The notes under the pieces were generated by a model that was not told the origin of the DNA, did no database searches, and was given only the letters and a program-made list of their open reading frames with translations. From assembly GCA_004154925.1 (NCBI GenBank), contig QJNS01000088.1, positions 215,552 through 279,551 on the forward strand: a stretch of DNA of 64,000 nucleotides, read 5' to 3'. Each line of letters opens with the position of its first letter. Position 1 is the first letter of the stretch. Shown here piece after piece: positions 11,288 through 23,800 of this stretch. The position numbers and the translations under genes are program-made. The stretch comes from Monosporascus cannonballus (Eukaryota > Ascomycota > Sordariomycetes > Xylariales).

Positions 11288-14200
11288 GGCGAGATGCGAT
11301 TCAAAGGTTGGCTCTTATTTGACTATATTAGTCTTTCGAAAATAAGCTCGCCGGTGTCCTTTTTTTTATTTGTAGTGGCGACACTTGAAGAGGGCCAAGT
11401 AGTCGGGGTGATTGAGTTTGACGAAGCTTCACAAGCGGCACTTCTCTTGGGTTTTGTAGCGGGGTAAGTTGACGTAGTGAAACAGGAACCCAACGTCGTG
11501 CCCTTGTATGGCGTGAATTTATGATCACACACTAGGCTGCTTGGGCGCTTACAATTGAAGCCTAGAGACTCTTCTCTTGCGAGCGATGTTTAGGAAGAGA
11601 ATATCACCACCTGGATGGTTGGCGCCAGACGGGGAGGATATCGCAAGCAAGAAATAAATGCTTTGTTATTAAGAAGTGAGAAGGGAGAGAAGTAAACGAG
11701 GACAGCAACGCAAGTAACGTGGTAGAAGAGAGGCACGAGCTGGGGAGGATCAGGGGATCTGATGTTAGAGCGATAGACTAGACTGCTTTAAGTACGCATA
11801 CTTCTCACTTCAGCACATGTAGGTGTTGATCCTGGGGGCTGGCACTTGGCTCGGATAGCCAGACAGCAAGCAGAAAAACAGCCCACATTCTGGTTTCTAT
11901 TGTTATTACCGTATGCCCGACCCTTCTTTATGCGTTTTTAACGACTTCTAATTGGGGTGTGACCCTCGTAAGCTACCTACGTAGACGCTAGGGGAGACCG
12001 ACGTCGTCATGTCACAGCAGCTGATTGAGATACTTGGAACTTGGGGGAAGAGAAAGAGGGGGTGGGGGACCCGCCATATCCTCGTTCCCATGCACGCCCT
12101 CTTGTTATAATTGTACCTCTACGGCCCGCTGCACAGCACACCATACAGATCGCAAAGTGGGCGTTGCAGTTGTATGTATGTATGTAATAGACTAACAATG
12201 AATGTAGTGGAATTGCATGGAGCCGCCTTTGCTGCACAGCCGAGAGATGAGAAGGCTGGGTTTCAAGGAACTTGACCGTCTTGTCCTGACAGGACGTGGC
12301 CCGGATGCACCAAGGGGCTTTTTTTTTTTGCACGCAGGCATTGCGCGATTTCGTATTGTTTGTACAGATGGGATCGTCACAATTAGAGGAGATCAGGCAA
12401 CCAAGTCACCATATTGAAAGACCAGGGATGCGCCGCCTCTCCCGGGTGCAGCATGCTACGGGTGCCGATGCGCGTGATGGGTATCTCGTGAGATCTGGGT
12501 TGACTTCCATGTCCTGGACAAGAAATATCCTCGTGGTTCTAGACTTGTTCGTTGGGCAACGTGCAAGACTGAAAAGAAAGCTGTCGAAGGGGCAGACAGA
12601 GAGGGAGAGGGAGGGAGGGGCACAGGCATTGCCCGTTTTCGAAGCTGACAAAGCCCCCCCCCCCCGTTGATCTTTGTGGACACACCACAGCGTAGCGTGA
12701 CCTGCGGCTGGCTGACTGGCCTACTGTATGTAACTGATAAAATATGTAACTCTTTTACAAGGGCACACCGACGGACGAATTATATTAACCATTAACCAAA
12801 CTGGAAGCAGGCAGGCAAGCAAGCTGCTCTCTTCCCGTTCTACTAAAGGAATCTCTACCCGTCGTATGGCCTGCGAAGCGTTCATGACGAAGTTCCCAGC
12901 AGTCTGTCATGATACCCACCTCGGCTTCCCTAGGGAAGTGCCTAGGAATAGCACACGACGCTACCATAGTCCACCTACGTTTAAGCTGCCGTCGTGATTC
13001 GTAATTCGCAGGAAAAAGCTGGAAATTTCACCCTTCTGCACAATTGCGTCAACCGATTCTGCTAATCCGCCTGGGTGTTCCGTCATCCACTGGGTTTTCG
13101 CATCCAACCCAACGCCCCCGCCGCCCAGCGAGCTGCTTTTACGCCGGAATTCGGCTTCATCATGGCCCCAAGCAGAAACCGGTGTTTGCGATCAAGCATT
13201 TCCTCCCCCCTCCTACGGGATGGCACCATGGAAGCGCTCGTGCATGATGCAGCGGTTGATCCGCCCGTTCGAGCGGCATCCTGCTGCAGAATTATAGACG
13301 CGGCGGGGCCCGGCAAGGATGGGATGCCTAGTTCTGCAGTACGTAGCGCTAGACCTGGCTACTAGTGTTAATATGTCGGGCCCTCGCATGAAACGCTGGT
13401 CCAACTGCTCCGGCTGCCCAAACTCTTTCGCAAAGGGGCTATTCGTTTCCCATAGTCGGAGCAAATATTATTTCGGCACACAGTTGGGCAGAACTGACGC
13501 AGGATTGGGAGCCGTCGGGTAGGATCAAATCCTCCTTCTCTCACAGCCTTACCAGAAGAAATGATTGGGCACGGGCACGTGCTTGTTACACAGCCCCCGA
13601 CGATCCGTGAGGGCCGACTTTTCTTAATCCCAAACGACGTAAGGTTCTAGTCTATCGACTTCAATGTAAGAACGACGAAAGGTAGATATACTTAAATTAT
13701 GCTTCGGCATACTTCCAGTGGTCGAGCGCCGACTAAATGTGGGAAGTTTAAGCAGCAAGCGAGCACGAGACGGACTGCTTCGGGAATTCCCGCCACCGGC
13801 TCTGTGTACCGTCTGAAGCTTAATAAGTGAACCGTATCCGTGGCGAGTCATAGCCCATCTGCTCTGGTAACCGAATAGTCGACTGTGGATTCGCACAGTT
13901 ACAAGCGATGTAGCGCCTCAGTCGGGCTCTATAGCCGAAGGCGATGTAAATAGCAAGGGGCTTCGTAGTCAACCTCGGGGGTGTAAACATCATGCCCTGG
14001 AAGGATAAGGATCGGTTCATCGCTATGCTAGTTAGCTAGTTATACGTAAAGTCATATAGCCGCTTACGTATCTAATGTGCAACACCATAAAACGCATTCA
14101 AGAAACACGTCGATAGGCATATGCCTCGTACTGTACTAGAATATTCGGCATTCGGCTGTCAGAGGTTTGCGCGTGCACACGTATATAGGTATTTATTACA

Positions 14201-14489
14201 GCCTCTCATTAGCAAGTTCCGGCAGAGCAGCAGTCCGTTGCCAGAAGCCAAGCGGGCGCCAATCTACTTCGCAGGCGATCAGGGGCATATCTGGAACAGG
14301 CGAAGCAGCGCAGTGGACTCTTGTTCGATATCCCTCGTGTTACCCATAGCATCGGGTTAAAGGTGAAGCCAATATTAGCTTCCAAATCAACATCCCCGCC
14401 CCCTTTTCCCGTACATCATGACAGCGACCCTCGTAACATAAAGCAATTACACGCCAAGAATATCACGGTCCGTAACCCCCTTTTCCCTA
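11288..14489. other. Intergenic, no gene recognised
   Basis: No conserved coding sequence on either strand. It contains a short (GTAT)n microsatellite at 12171-12186 and homopolymer runs near 12320 (T) and 12655 (C). Confidence 0.5.
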
Positions 14490-17400
14490 CTAAGTCCCGC
14501 CCCACCGCAGGTTTATTTGCTTTTTCCTGACCTGCACGAAGAAATAAATTAGCATGGTGATATGAATGGGAGAGTGGAGGAAAACTGTACAGGGGGGAGA
14601 TAAGAAAGCGAAGGTCGACCCAAAACTAGGCGAATGACCCCTTCAAGATGGAAAGCCAAAGGGGAATAAAACGTGTATAAAAGACTCACCAAAGGCCCCA
14701 AGACACCAACCCCCAGCGCAAGCGCGCCGACGGTAGCCACGAGCGCGAGCTTGTTGAACCCGGCGCCCAACATGTCGAAGGTGGCGCTGGGCGCGACGCG
14801 GGTGCCGAAGATGTCGACCCCGCCGTACGCGACGACGAGGGACGTGCTCTCGAGGACGGCGGGGGCCGCCGCGATTCTTTCGAGAGTACCTTCGGGATCC
14901 AGTACAACGTCTCGCGTGTGGCTCAACACCCAGCGCGGGTCCACCTCGAGCGCGGCGCCGTACCTTGTGAGACCCTCCTCGAGCTCCTGGGGCGTGGGGT
15001 CGCGGCCGGCGGGGCGGCGGGGGTCGAGGGCCGCGCGGGGGATGCCGACGACGGACCGCAGCTCCGGCGCGTACGCGAGGAGCTGGCGCGCGCTGATCCC
15101 TTGCTTGGTCTGCGTCACGGCGAGCGCCGTCAGCGGCGTGGAGAGCACGTAGGACTTGGAGACGACGGCGGGGAGTGGCAGTCCGGCAACGGGGTTGTCG
15201 ACGGGCGCCAGCGATGAGAAGTTGGCCGCGTCCGAGTCGCCGAGGGGCCCGCGGTCGTTGGACAGCTCTGACTCGTACAGGTCCGAGACGGCGAGCTGGT
15301 AACCCTTGACGCTCTGCGGCTGCGACGACTCGCGCAGCTTGTACTCGCCGTAGAACGAGCAGGCGAACCAGTTCTCCGAGGCGACACAGCTGACCTCCTT
15401 AGTGGGATCGACGCCCTCGTGGGCCGTAGAATGTAACACCTGGCCGGAGATCGTGTCCAGCAGGTAGATGGCAAGTGAGAGGGCGGTTTCGTCGACGGCC
15501 GCCACTACAATGGTGTTCGGGTTTAAATACTTATACTTCACGCTGCGGTCTCCGAGTACGCGGCCGATGGAAGCGATAGGGTCGTGCGTCGGCCGGCTTG
15601 CAATGTTTACGATCTTTTGACCCTGAGGGGGCAAGAATGTCCAGGCAGCCGTAGAAACTGCATGCTCGCCAGCGGGCGCAAACATGAGACCCTGTATGCC
15701 CCCTTCGGAAGTGCGAGCGACGACGGTTTGCTTCGGAGCCCAAGCGCTGGGGATCTCGTTGACCTGGCCACCAACGCCGATGGGGAGTAGCCACGGGCCG
15801 GCGTCGCTGTCTACGAGAACGGCGCCCTCGGTGGGTGGAAATAGGCCGGACGGCATTGATTCGATAGTCATACCGGTATCCGACTTGACAATGATGTATT
15901 CTCCATGTGCTCCGCGAACGGTGACGAACCCCTTGACGTTATCGGCGTGAATAGCTTTCACATCCCAAGGTTTGACAGCGGGCGTCTCACTCGCTTTCTT
16001 GCTCCAGATGATCCTGCCTTGGTTGCCCGCATCCAGACCGTAGAGCTTTCCTCGTTTGGTCGCAAGCACGAGAAGCTTGTTGAACCCGAAGCTATCCCGT
16101 GCGAGAGTGTCACTAGGATTAGTTCCCTCCGAGCCGAGGATGCTGCTCATGAGACGCCCAGGGATGGATTGCAGCCAGTCAGGTAGGTACTGGAGGTCGT
16201 CAATGTGACGGTTGACTCGGTGTATGTAGGCCTGGAGCGGATTGCTATGAGCCTCGGCCTCGAGAGTCTTCGCCAACTCTTCGGACTCGGGGATCTCCGC
16301 CCAAGTAGCGGCGACGGCGCCGCTTAAGCCCTCTGGGCGAGTCCACTCGAGCTCTCCATTGCGGATCAGAACCCAATCGTCGGCGTCATTTACAACTGCC
16401 GACCTCACAGCGTAGCTGCCCTCGGCCTTCTTGATGACCTCGGAAACACCGTGCAGGGCTTGAAGCTTGTCTGTCCCACCCTGAAGAGACCAGCGGCCGA
16501 GAATGCCGTGCGACTGCGAGGACGTGACGATGACCTCGTCAGCCGTGACCCGGGTAAAGTAGACGTCTGCAGCCAACGAGCTCGTCGAAAAGGCACCTTT
16601 CCCCTCCAATAGCGGCAGCTCATACGCCTTGGTGATGGCATTGTTCGTTAGGTCGACATGGAAAACTTCACCCTTATGACTGGTCTTGGTCCGAGTGTGG
16701 ACTAGGAAGTGGGGTGACGACTGGACCAGGTGCGGCGCATGGATCTCGACATCCGTCGCACCAGCGACCAGAGGGAATCCCTTAGTACTCTTGGTACCAA
16801 GCACGTTGACCTTCAGAGTCGTCAGGGCGTTGTCGGTCCAGGCGACGACGGGTGCGGCGGAGTTAGACCCGACGAACATGACGTCCTCCTCCTTCTGTAC
16901 CTCGCCCTTGGTACCGATGGGTATCTCATCCAGCTTCCTGCCCGTCAAGGTATCCAGGACAGTGACCTTGAGGCTGTAGGAGAGCAGGGACCCGTGTAGC
17001 GTAACGACGAAGACCTTCTCCACGTTGGTGCTGACCTGCAACGGCAGATCGTTGGTGACCTCTCTGTGTTCCCACACAACGCGACCTTCCGTCCCGTGTA
17101 TCCTCCTCAGTACGGTCGCGTTGTCCTCGGCGTGAAGCGCAAGGACATCCCTCTGCTCGCTCTCAGTCAAACCCATGACCTCGAGGTCCTTGACGGTGCC
17201 CTCGAAGTCGAGAGACCAGACATTGCGGCCGGATAACGCATTCCAGGCCTGGACAGAACTTCCCAGGGCGCTCGCCAGCCACGTCTCATCCTCCACGGCT
17301 CTTAGGTGTCCGGTATCGCCACGGCCGAATATGCTATCGCTGATATTGGGGTTCAGCACCTGCCGCCAGACCAGGGCACCATTGCCGGGGTTGACGGCGC

Positions 17401-17614
17401 CGAGCACGCCGAGGTCGCTCAAGGTGTAGAGGAGACTGGCCTTCTCGTCAGATATGGGGCGGTGGAAGAAGGTGGTTTCGCGCTTGGGGACGCCGAGGAG
17501 CTCATGGTGATAGTCGATATGACCGACCTCGTCTTGGAAGACGGCGCGCACGGGGGCGGCGGGCAGGGCCAAGAGCAAGGAAAGCGAGAGGGATCGGAAG
17601 TGTTGTATATGCAT
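14490..17614 (-). CDS. EMC1: ER membrane protein complex subunit 1
   Basis: Two exons: 17614-14690 and a 42 nt last exon 14531-14490 (988 aa). The start is placed at MHIQHFRS, because it opens a classical signal peptide (Leu-rich core, cleavage expected near residue 24, APVRA) followed at once by the conserved VFQDEVGHIDYHHELLG segment. The ORF extends 89 codons further upstream, but that part has no signal-peptide character. The lumenal part is a PQQ/WD-like beta-propeller (repeats such as GALVWRQ, GRNVWSLDFEG and GRIIWSKKA). The C-terminal EMC1 domain follows, with one transmembrane segment (LVATVGALALGVGVLGPLV). The spliced end, VRKKQINLRW, is the short basic cytosolic tail expected for the family and would be missed without the last exon. 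EMC inserts tail-anchored and multi-pass proteins into the ER membrane. Confidence 0.92.
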
Positions 17615-18592
17615 TTTGTCCGTGTCTGACGTGCCAGCTTGTAGATAGATATCCTTCCGTCTGGCTAGATGGGAAGGGAGGGCATTAGATTGTGCGTAGG
17701 GCCATCGAATCCCTACGAGAATGGTAAAATATAGATGAACTAGTAGCTTGGACGACTTTGTAGCTACAAAGGCGACGCAGCAGCTATTGACGTGATGCCG
17801 AGGGATTGGAGTTGCACCAGCTGTAAACTCATGTAGTAATTTACTTGCCCTACTACCGGTAACTTTAGGTGTTGGAGTCAATCTGATGTCACCTAAGATT
17901 AGCCTAGCCTACCCTAGCCTAGCGGCCTCTGCCGCTGATTTTGGCATTTAATGTCAACTGGTAGCTTGAGCCACGTTGGCCCCTGACCCAGCTGTTGTTC
18001 CGTGTCTTGATTCATTCTGGATACCTGTCCTTGTGATTGCATTTGTCCGTGGTGTCTGTTGGGTCTGTGAATTCAATATTCCGTACCGAGGGAGCAACCA
18101 AATATGATAATGCATGTGCCAAATTAGTTCATTAGGAGCTAATAATGTTGCGCTCACAACCCTAACTAGCAATGCACACCGGTAGTCCCATGCCGTAAAA
18201 TAGGAGATTTCATAATCAACGGCTGACTCCACTACGTATGCGTAAGTTGGTACAATCAATAGAGCAAACCCTCCGGTGGCCTTCTTGGTATCATTCGCAC
18301 ACTCCTCAGGAACAACCCTCTGCTGCATGGCCGGCCCTACATGTAACAATTCGTGGACTGACAACTTCTCCAAACCTTGATCATGGAAGGCGGGCAAAGC
18401 AAAAGCTGCCAGCCTCAATACAATAGCCTGCTACAATGACGACTGTGGTGACACAATGAGATGATGGTACATGGTATCGAAGCTGGGGACAATCAAAGCC
18501 CGCATCTTCCTGTTTCCCAAATTAGTCGGTCAAGATTAAAGCAAGACGTCGCGCAATAAGATACGACATACTTCGTTTCCGCCTGGAAATAC
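17615..18592. other. Intergenic between EMC1 and the PARP-finger gene
   Basis: Holds the EMC1 promoter and 5' leader and the 3' end of the next minus-strand gene. No further gene seen. Confidence 0.5.
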
Positions 18593-19948
18593 TTAAGCCT
18601 TCTTAGGACGGCCACGCCTGGACTTAGTGGGAGCGGGATCGACGGCGGTATCGTTATCACCCTCGTCCACAGCTGCAGTCTTGGTGGATTTGCGACCGCG
18701 TCTACCCTTGGCGTTGGGAGCAGGCTCGGGTTCGGGCTCAGGCTCATATTCAGGCTCATCAGCCTCTTCCTCCTCGGTCTCGACTTCATCATCATCATCG
18801 GCCGAAGGTGCGGGAGCTTTCTTGACCGCCTTCCTGCCGCGCGGCTTCTTGACGGGAGCTACCCCCTGAGGCTCGTCCTCGTCCTCCTCCGCAGCTGCCT
18901 TGGACTTGCGGCCGCCCTTAGCCTTTGTCTTAGAAAGCTGAGGTTGGACCTCCTCATCATCGTCGTCACCGACAGCTGATTTGGACTTGCGACCATCCCT
19001 GGCTTTCTTCTTAGCAGGTCGGGCCTCTTCTTCATCATCGTCGTCCTCGGCTGCCTTCTTGCGGCCTCGCTTAGCAGGCTTCTTCTTAGGCGCGTCGTCC
19101 TCTTCAGCGGCCTAAGCCAAGTGTAAGTAACGAGGGCGGCAAATTGCTTGGTATATTGAAGCTACACTCACGTCGTCATCCTTGGCCTTCGGTTTCTTGG
19201 CGCGGCCGCGGATAGCCTTCTGGCCAGGCTTGTTGAACTCCGGGTCCTTTATGACATTAGTCAGTGCTTTACCAATGGATTAGCTGAATGATACTTACGC
19301 CGTTGAAGTCCTCTGGATCAATGTGTCCTTGGGTGACGACACGTCGAATCTTCTCTTGTACATCCGGATGGTCACTTTCGAGGGTTAGTAAAGGTGAAGT
19401 TTACGGAACGCGTACGAAGAAGTAACTTACTCTAGTTCGTCATAGCCATCGAGCATATTCCAGTCATAATCACCATCGGCATTCTTGATGCTTTCCTGGA
19501 TGTTGGAAATGGTGAAGCCGGACACACAGCCCCTGTTTTCTAGTTAGCCAAATCCCTCTCGCACCATGGGCAAGAGAGAGGACTACCAGTGTCTCCATCG
19601 CCAGGAACCGTGCTCGCCGCCGGGCATGGTGACCCAAGCGCCGAGTCTGAGTTCACCTTTGGCGATCTTCGCGGCGGCGTTCTTGCATACGCCATCTTGG
19701 CAACCGGCGCGGTTATTTTTCGACAGCTCTGCGAGACTTGTCAGCAATGTTCCAATTTCAAGGTTTGAGTAGACTCTTGGGGAAAAAAAATGTATTGTAA
19801 AGAGGCGAGGAAGATCTACGCGTAAGCCATCTGGCTTCCAGTGGATGACGTCAAATCTGGTGGCGGCAAGTCTACCAGGCTTCCGCAGGGGAAGACAAAA
19901 GGTGAAAAACAAATTAAAAAAATGACACTTACCAATCCGATAAGACAT
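18593..19948 (-). CDS. PARP-type zinc-finger protein with basic/acidic AT-hook-like tail
   Basis: Six exons: 19948-19933, 19728-19587, 19532-19431, 19374-19299, 19246-19172 and 19111-18593 (309 aa, phases 1,2,2,0,0). The first ~85 residues are a PARP-type zinc finger. It begins MSYRIELSKNNRAGC, and putative zinc ligands are Cys15, Cys20, His52 and Cys55, followed by GFTISNIQ and the WNMLDGYDELDDHPDVQEKI segment. The remaining ~170 residues alternate Asp/Glu runs with Lys/Arg blocks (KKKPAKRGRKK, KGRRGRKS) and end in RRGRPKKA, an AT-hook-like GRP motif. There is no catalytic PARP or ligase domain. By family, such fingers bind DNA strand breaks; a nuclear, chromatin-bound role is inferred. Two acceptors (exons 4 and 5) use AAG. 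The first exon is only 16 nt, and an additional 5' exon cannot be excluded. It lies upstream of nothing on its own strand and 921 bases beyond the stop of the ATR gene. Confidence 0.85.
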
Positions 19949-20868
19949 CTCGTCTGAACTGCAGAAAAGTAGCTGTCGGATACCTGTGAGTGTGCAGTGC
20001 TGAAATTGGTGGGTGTCGTAGACGGGAGATTGGGGAAGTGGGTGTAGAGGTACGTTGGGGTACCATGTGTTAGGTGATCCAGCAGAGATGCAGAAGATGG
20101 CTGGCGCAGATGAGATGAATGTAGGATGGATTTGACCACTGCAGCGGGAACACTAGGAATAAATGCAATTTCCTATGTCGAAAACAGACTTCAGGAAGCA
20201 GAGACGCCTCAGTATCAGACAAATACCCTATGCAAGCGTTCAAATTCTCAAAGGTGAAATAGAAAGTGAGGTGCGGAAGAAAGCAGTCCAAGCTGTTTGA
20301 GGATGAGACGCGTGGGACAGGAGCGGATGGATTTCCTCAGGCAGGTTTAAAAGCGCGTCAGAGCTCCCGCCACTCTCACTCTTTTGTAGGGAATTTTCTA
20401 GCTCTAAGGCGGCAGCTCCGGGCCACCACCACCCCCTACTAATTGCAATCTTTAGAAGGTGCAAAGAAAACACGGACTTTCCTGCTGTGCTACCCACCTC
20501 AACTTTCCATAATTTCTTGTTTTCACTTCTAATTTGAGATAGGCTAGTATCAACAGGGACAAAGTGTCAATTACCATCGCGATCATTTGATTTATCAGAC
20601 GTTTCTTGGTCTTGTCCCGGTTCGGGGTCAATTTGCCATGAAGCCCAAGGGAAGAGTAGTGGTCACCCTTCGCCACCTCCAAGCTAAGGCCAAAGCGAAG
20701 CTGGTCCTCTGATCAAAACTGACTCTATCATTATTCGTCTAATCATAAACACCTACACAGCTGCCAAAATATACAGCTACACATACGCCACCAACTAAGT
20801 CCGTTGCTAGTCGCTTTTGATCATGGTTTCCCCTACTCAAGTTTGCGTTCCATCGGGTGCTTGACTCC
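19949..20868. other. Intergenic between PARP-finger gene and ATR gene
   Basis: Contains the promoter and leader of the PARP-finger gene and the ATR 3' flank. No separate gene supported. Confidence 0.5.
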
Positions 20869-23800
20869 TCATAAGAAAGGACACCACCCGATATACATGG
20901 CTGCGAGATTTCTCGGGTTGACAGCCTGCTTGATGAGTTCCTCCACCTGTCCCTCCACGCCCAGAGGTATGCTCTCGTCGGGCAGCAAGCCCCTGACCTT
21001 GCGTCTGATATTATCCACAACACTTTGGGGATTGAGCCTCACCACCTCGTGCTTCCTCTTCTTGTCCCGCTGCAGGTCCAGCGTCGGGTCGTAGATGAAC
21101 GCCTCGAGGATCGTCATAAGCGTCTCCTCCTGCTGTCTGAGGATGCTCAACGTCAATTCCGAGCACTTCCGGAAGGGTCCCTCGTAGCCGTGGATGCCCA
21201 TGGCTGCTACCATGTTGTGAGTCAGGCGGAAAGGGACCCTCTCGGGTTGTGCAAACGTGAGGCCCTTGTCGAATAGACAGTTGAAATCTACATGAAAAAT
21301 GCCGCCGTTTCCTTCTTCCAGTAGAACATTCTCGCCGTGCCGGTCACCAAGCCCCAGGATCGTACCCACCATGGACATGACAGCGCAAGACCTGGTGTAT
21401 CTGAGCCTTGCCGCGAACCAAGCCGTGGGGTTGGGGAACTGCGAGATGAACCACTGTGGAAGTACCGGTGGGAACGTCCCAAGGACGCCCTCCGTGAAGA
21501 TCTTGATGTTCTTGTCGCCGGTAGCCGCGTCTCTCATCATCGTCGCGAGATGGCTGTAGTTAGGGACAACCCCTTTCGATCGATAGATGCTAAGAAGGAT
21601 ATCCCGTAGCGTCTTGAGACCCTCGACCCATTCGATGATACCACACTCCTCGTTCAGAGGAGTGACCGCGTACGTTCTGATATACAACTGCCTCCTGCTA
21701 GATTCCGCATCTCGCTTGAGAGACCGGTTGATCATGCCATTAAATTCCATGAGACGCTGATCTGTCCGTAGATCGTCCTTCGGCTTGATGAGGAGCCCAT
21801 AGTTGATGCCATTGGACCCACGGGCGATGAGTTTTCGCGGCTTTGCCAGAGATCCCAGCACCAAGACTTCGTCCAGGAAACAGTCAATCGTTATGACATC
21901 CCGCGAAAATGCCTTGTGTTTCTTCACGTTGTCGGTGAGCGTGGGCAGCGTGGCCGTCAGACAAGCTTCGATTGGAACAACTAGCGGACACGGCGTGCAT
22001 TTATGGTTGAATCCCAGATCCCGTGTGATGCTCGCTATGGTAGTCCTGTTGCTTTGGAAATCTCCGTTGTTGCAAGCCATGAGTAATTGGTCCGCGAGTT
22101 TCTCACCCATCCGCAATATTGATTTGAGATCGAAGGACCCGTTCTCCACCTTCTTGCTCGCGCCCCTTAGTCGCTGCAGGATCTGTTGCCCTCGAGTCCT
22201 ACGCTCGGAGGTGGCTTGTTTGGAAGTCATAATAGCGAACAAGCTCCATAGCGCTTGCCTAGGATGCGCTTCCACCACTTTCAAAATGATTTCTTGCAAG
22301 AGCATGAACACCTCCGGATTGGGATGCGCAATACGCGCCACAAGCTGAGGCAGCGCAGTATAGAAGATGTACGCAGGCAGGCGATTGATGTATTTGTTTA
22401 GGTACTTGTGAAGTGAGTCCAAAAGTGTTTTGCGGCGATGGTAGAGCTCACGCGAAAGTGAGACCCTGCCTTCAGGAGCCTTGTCGAGCTGGGCCCCCAT
22501 TTCCAACCAGAGGGTGAGAATGCGTGGAAGAGTCTGATACAGGTATTTGGTTCCGTAATTGAGAGATCGAATGTAATTCTCGATCACAAGTTTCGCCGTC
22601 TCCCCGCTGAGGTACTGTTCGCTTTGATCCTCCATCTTCAGTGACTTCTCAGATTCGAGCACCTTTTTGTAATGCCTGCCAAGATAATAATGACCCTTCT
22701 CCCAAGTGGCGTAGCTCTTTGGGACGTTTTGATATTGTTGTCGCAACGCGGACGCATGGGTCTGGCCTGCGTTATCAAGCCACTTCGCAAGGAGTAAATG
22801 AGCCCGTGCTGTAAGCATGCTTTGCTGCGACTCGAGGTTCTTCTCCGACGAGTCGTGTTCGGCAAAGCTTCCATTGGTGAAAGAGGTGCTAGCAATAGCC
22901 CCCTGAAGAGTCTGGATGGCTTTCCTACTATGGCCCTCTTTCCATAGGAGGCGGGCGTTCTCAATCGTAGCAGAACCATCACCGAGCTCTGAGGCGTGCA
23001 GCACGGCATTAAAGGATTGATGCATGGAATTAACTTTCCTCGCCAGGCGGGCGCTCGCAAGCCACAGGGCGGAGATATCCAGGTCACTAAACTTTGGTCT
23101 GATCAAGTTAGCATTTGAGACACACTACAACCAGCAAAGACATACCTCATTAGCTCCATCGCAGCGCGCCTGATGCCTAATACATATTGCTTGTCATTGA
23201 CATAGGAGCCAAGGACTTCGAGACGCCGATTGAGAGATTTAAGGGTCTCTTGGAGGTGTTGGGTCTCATCGTTGTTGATGCCAGCAATTAGTTCAAGATC
23301 TGTCAATACGTGGCATTTGAGCAATGGTTCGTGGCATGTCTGAAGAGACGAGGTGGCAGAGAATGTCATGGAAGAGGCCACTCTCTCGCGCAGAATTTTC
23401 ATCTCCTTGACGAAGGATTTTGTCCAGCCTTGTTGTAGGTAGAGCAGAGCTTGAGCAATAGACACGTTGAAATTTTCGGTGTGATCTCCTTGGTACTTGG
23501 AGATAAATTTGCGCATCGTTTGCCATCTTCCAGTCGCCCAGGACGCTTCAACAGCATACGGCACTATCCGATTGATGGTCGTGACACCAGTGTGCTTCTC
23601 AATACCTTCAACATAATTCAAAAGGACATCTGCCCGACCGTTAGCAGTGGTGCTACCCAGGATAGACAATAACCTACCATGCTGTCCTGATTCTTTTAGG
23701 CACGTCAAGAGATCAATCTGGACGTCGATGTTGTCAGGATTCTCCGCAAGCTTAATCTCGTACCAAGTTTGGGCTGCTGTCCATCGCCCAGCTTTCCGAT

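Noticed and set aside
17614..17881. 89-codon upstream extension of the EMC1 ORF
   Set aside because: It would place the evident signal peptide internally. The Met at 17614 gives a normal secretory N-terminus.
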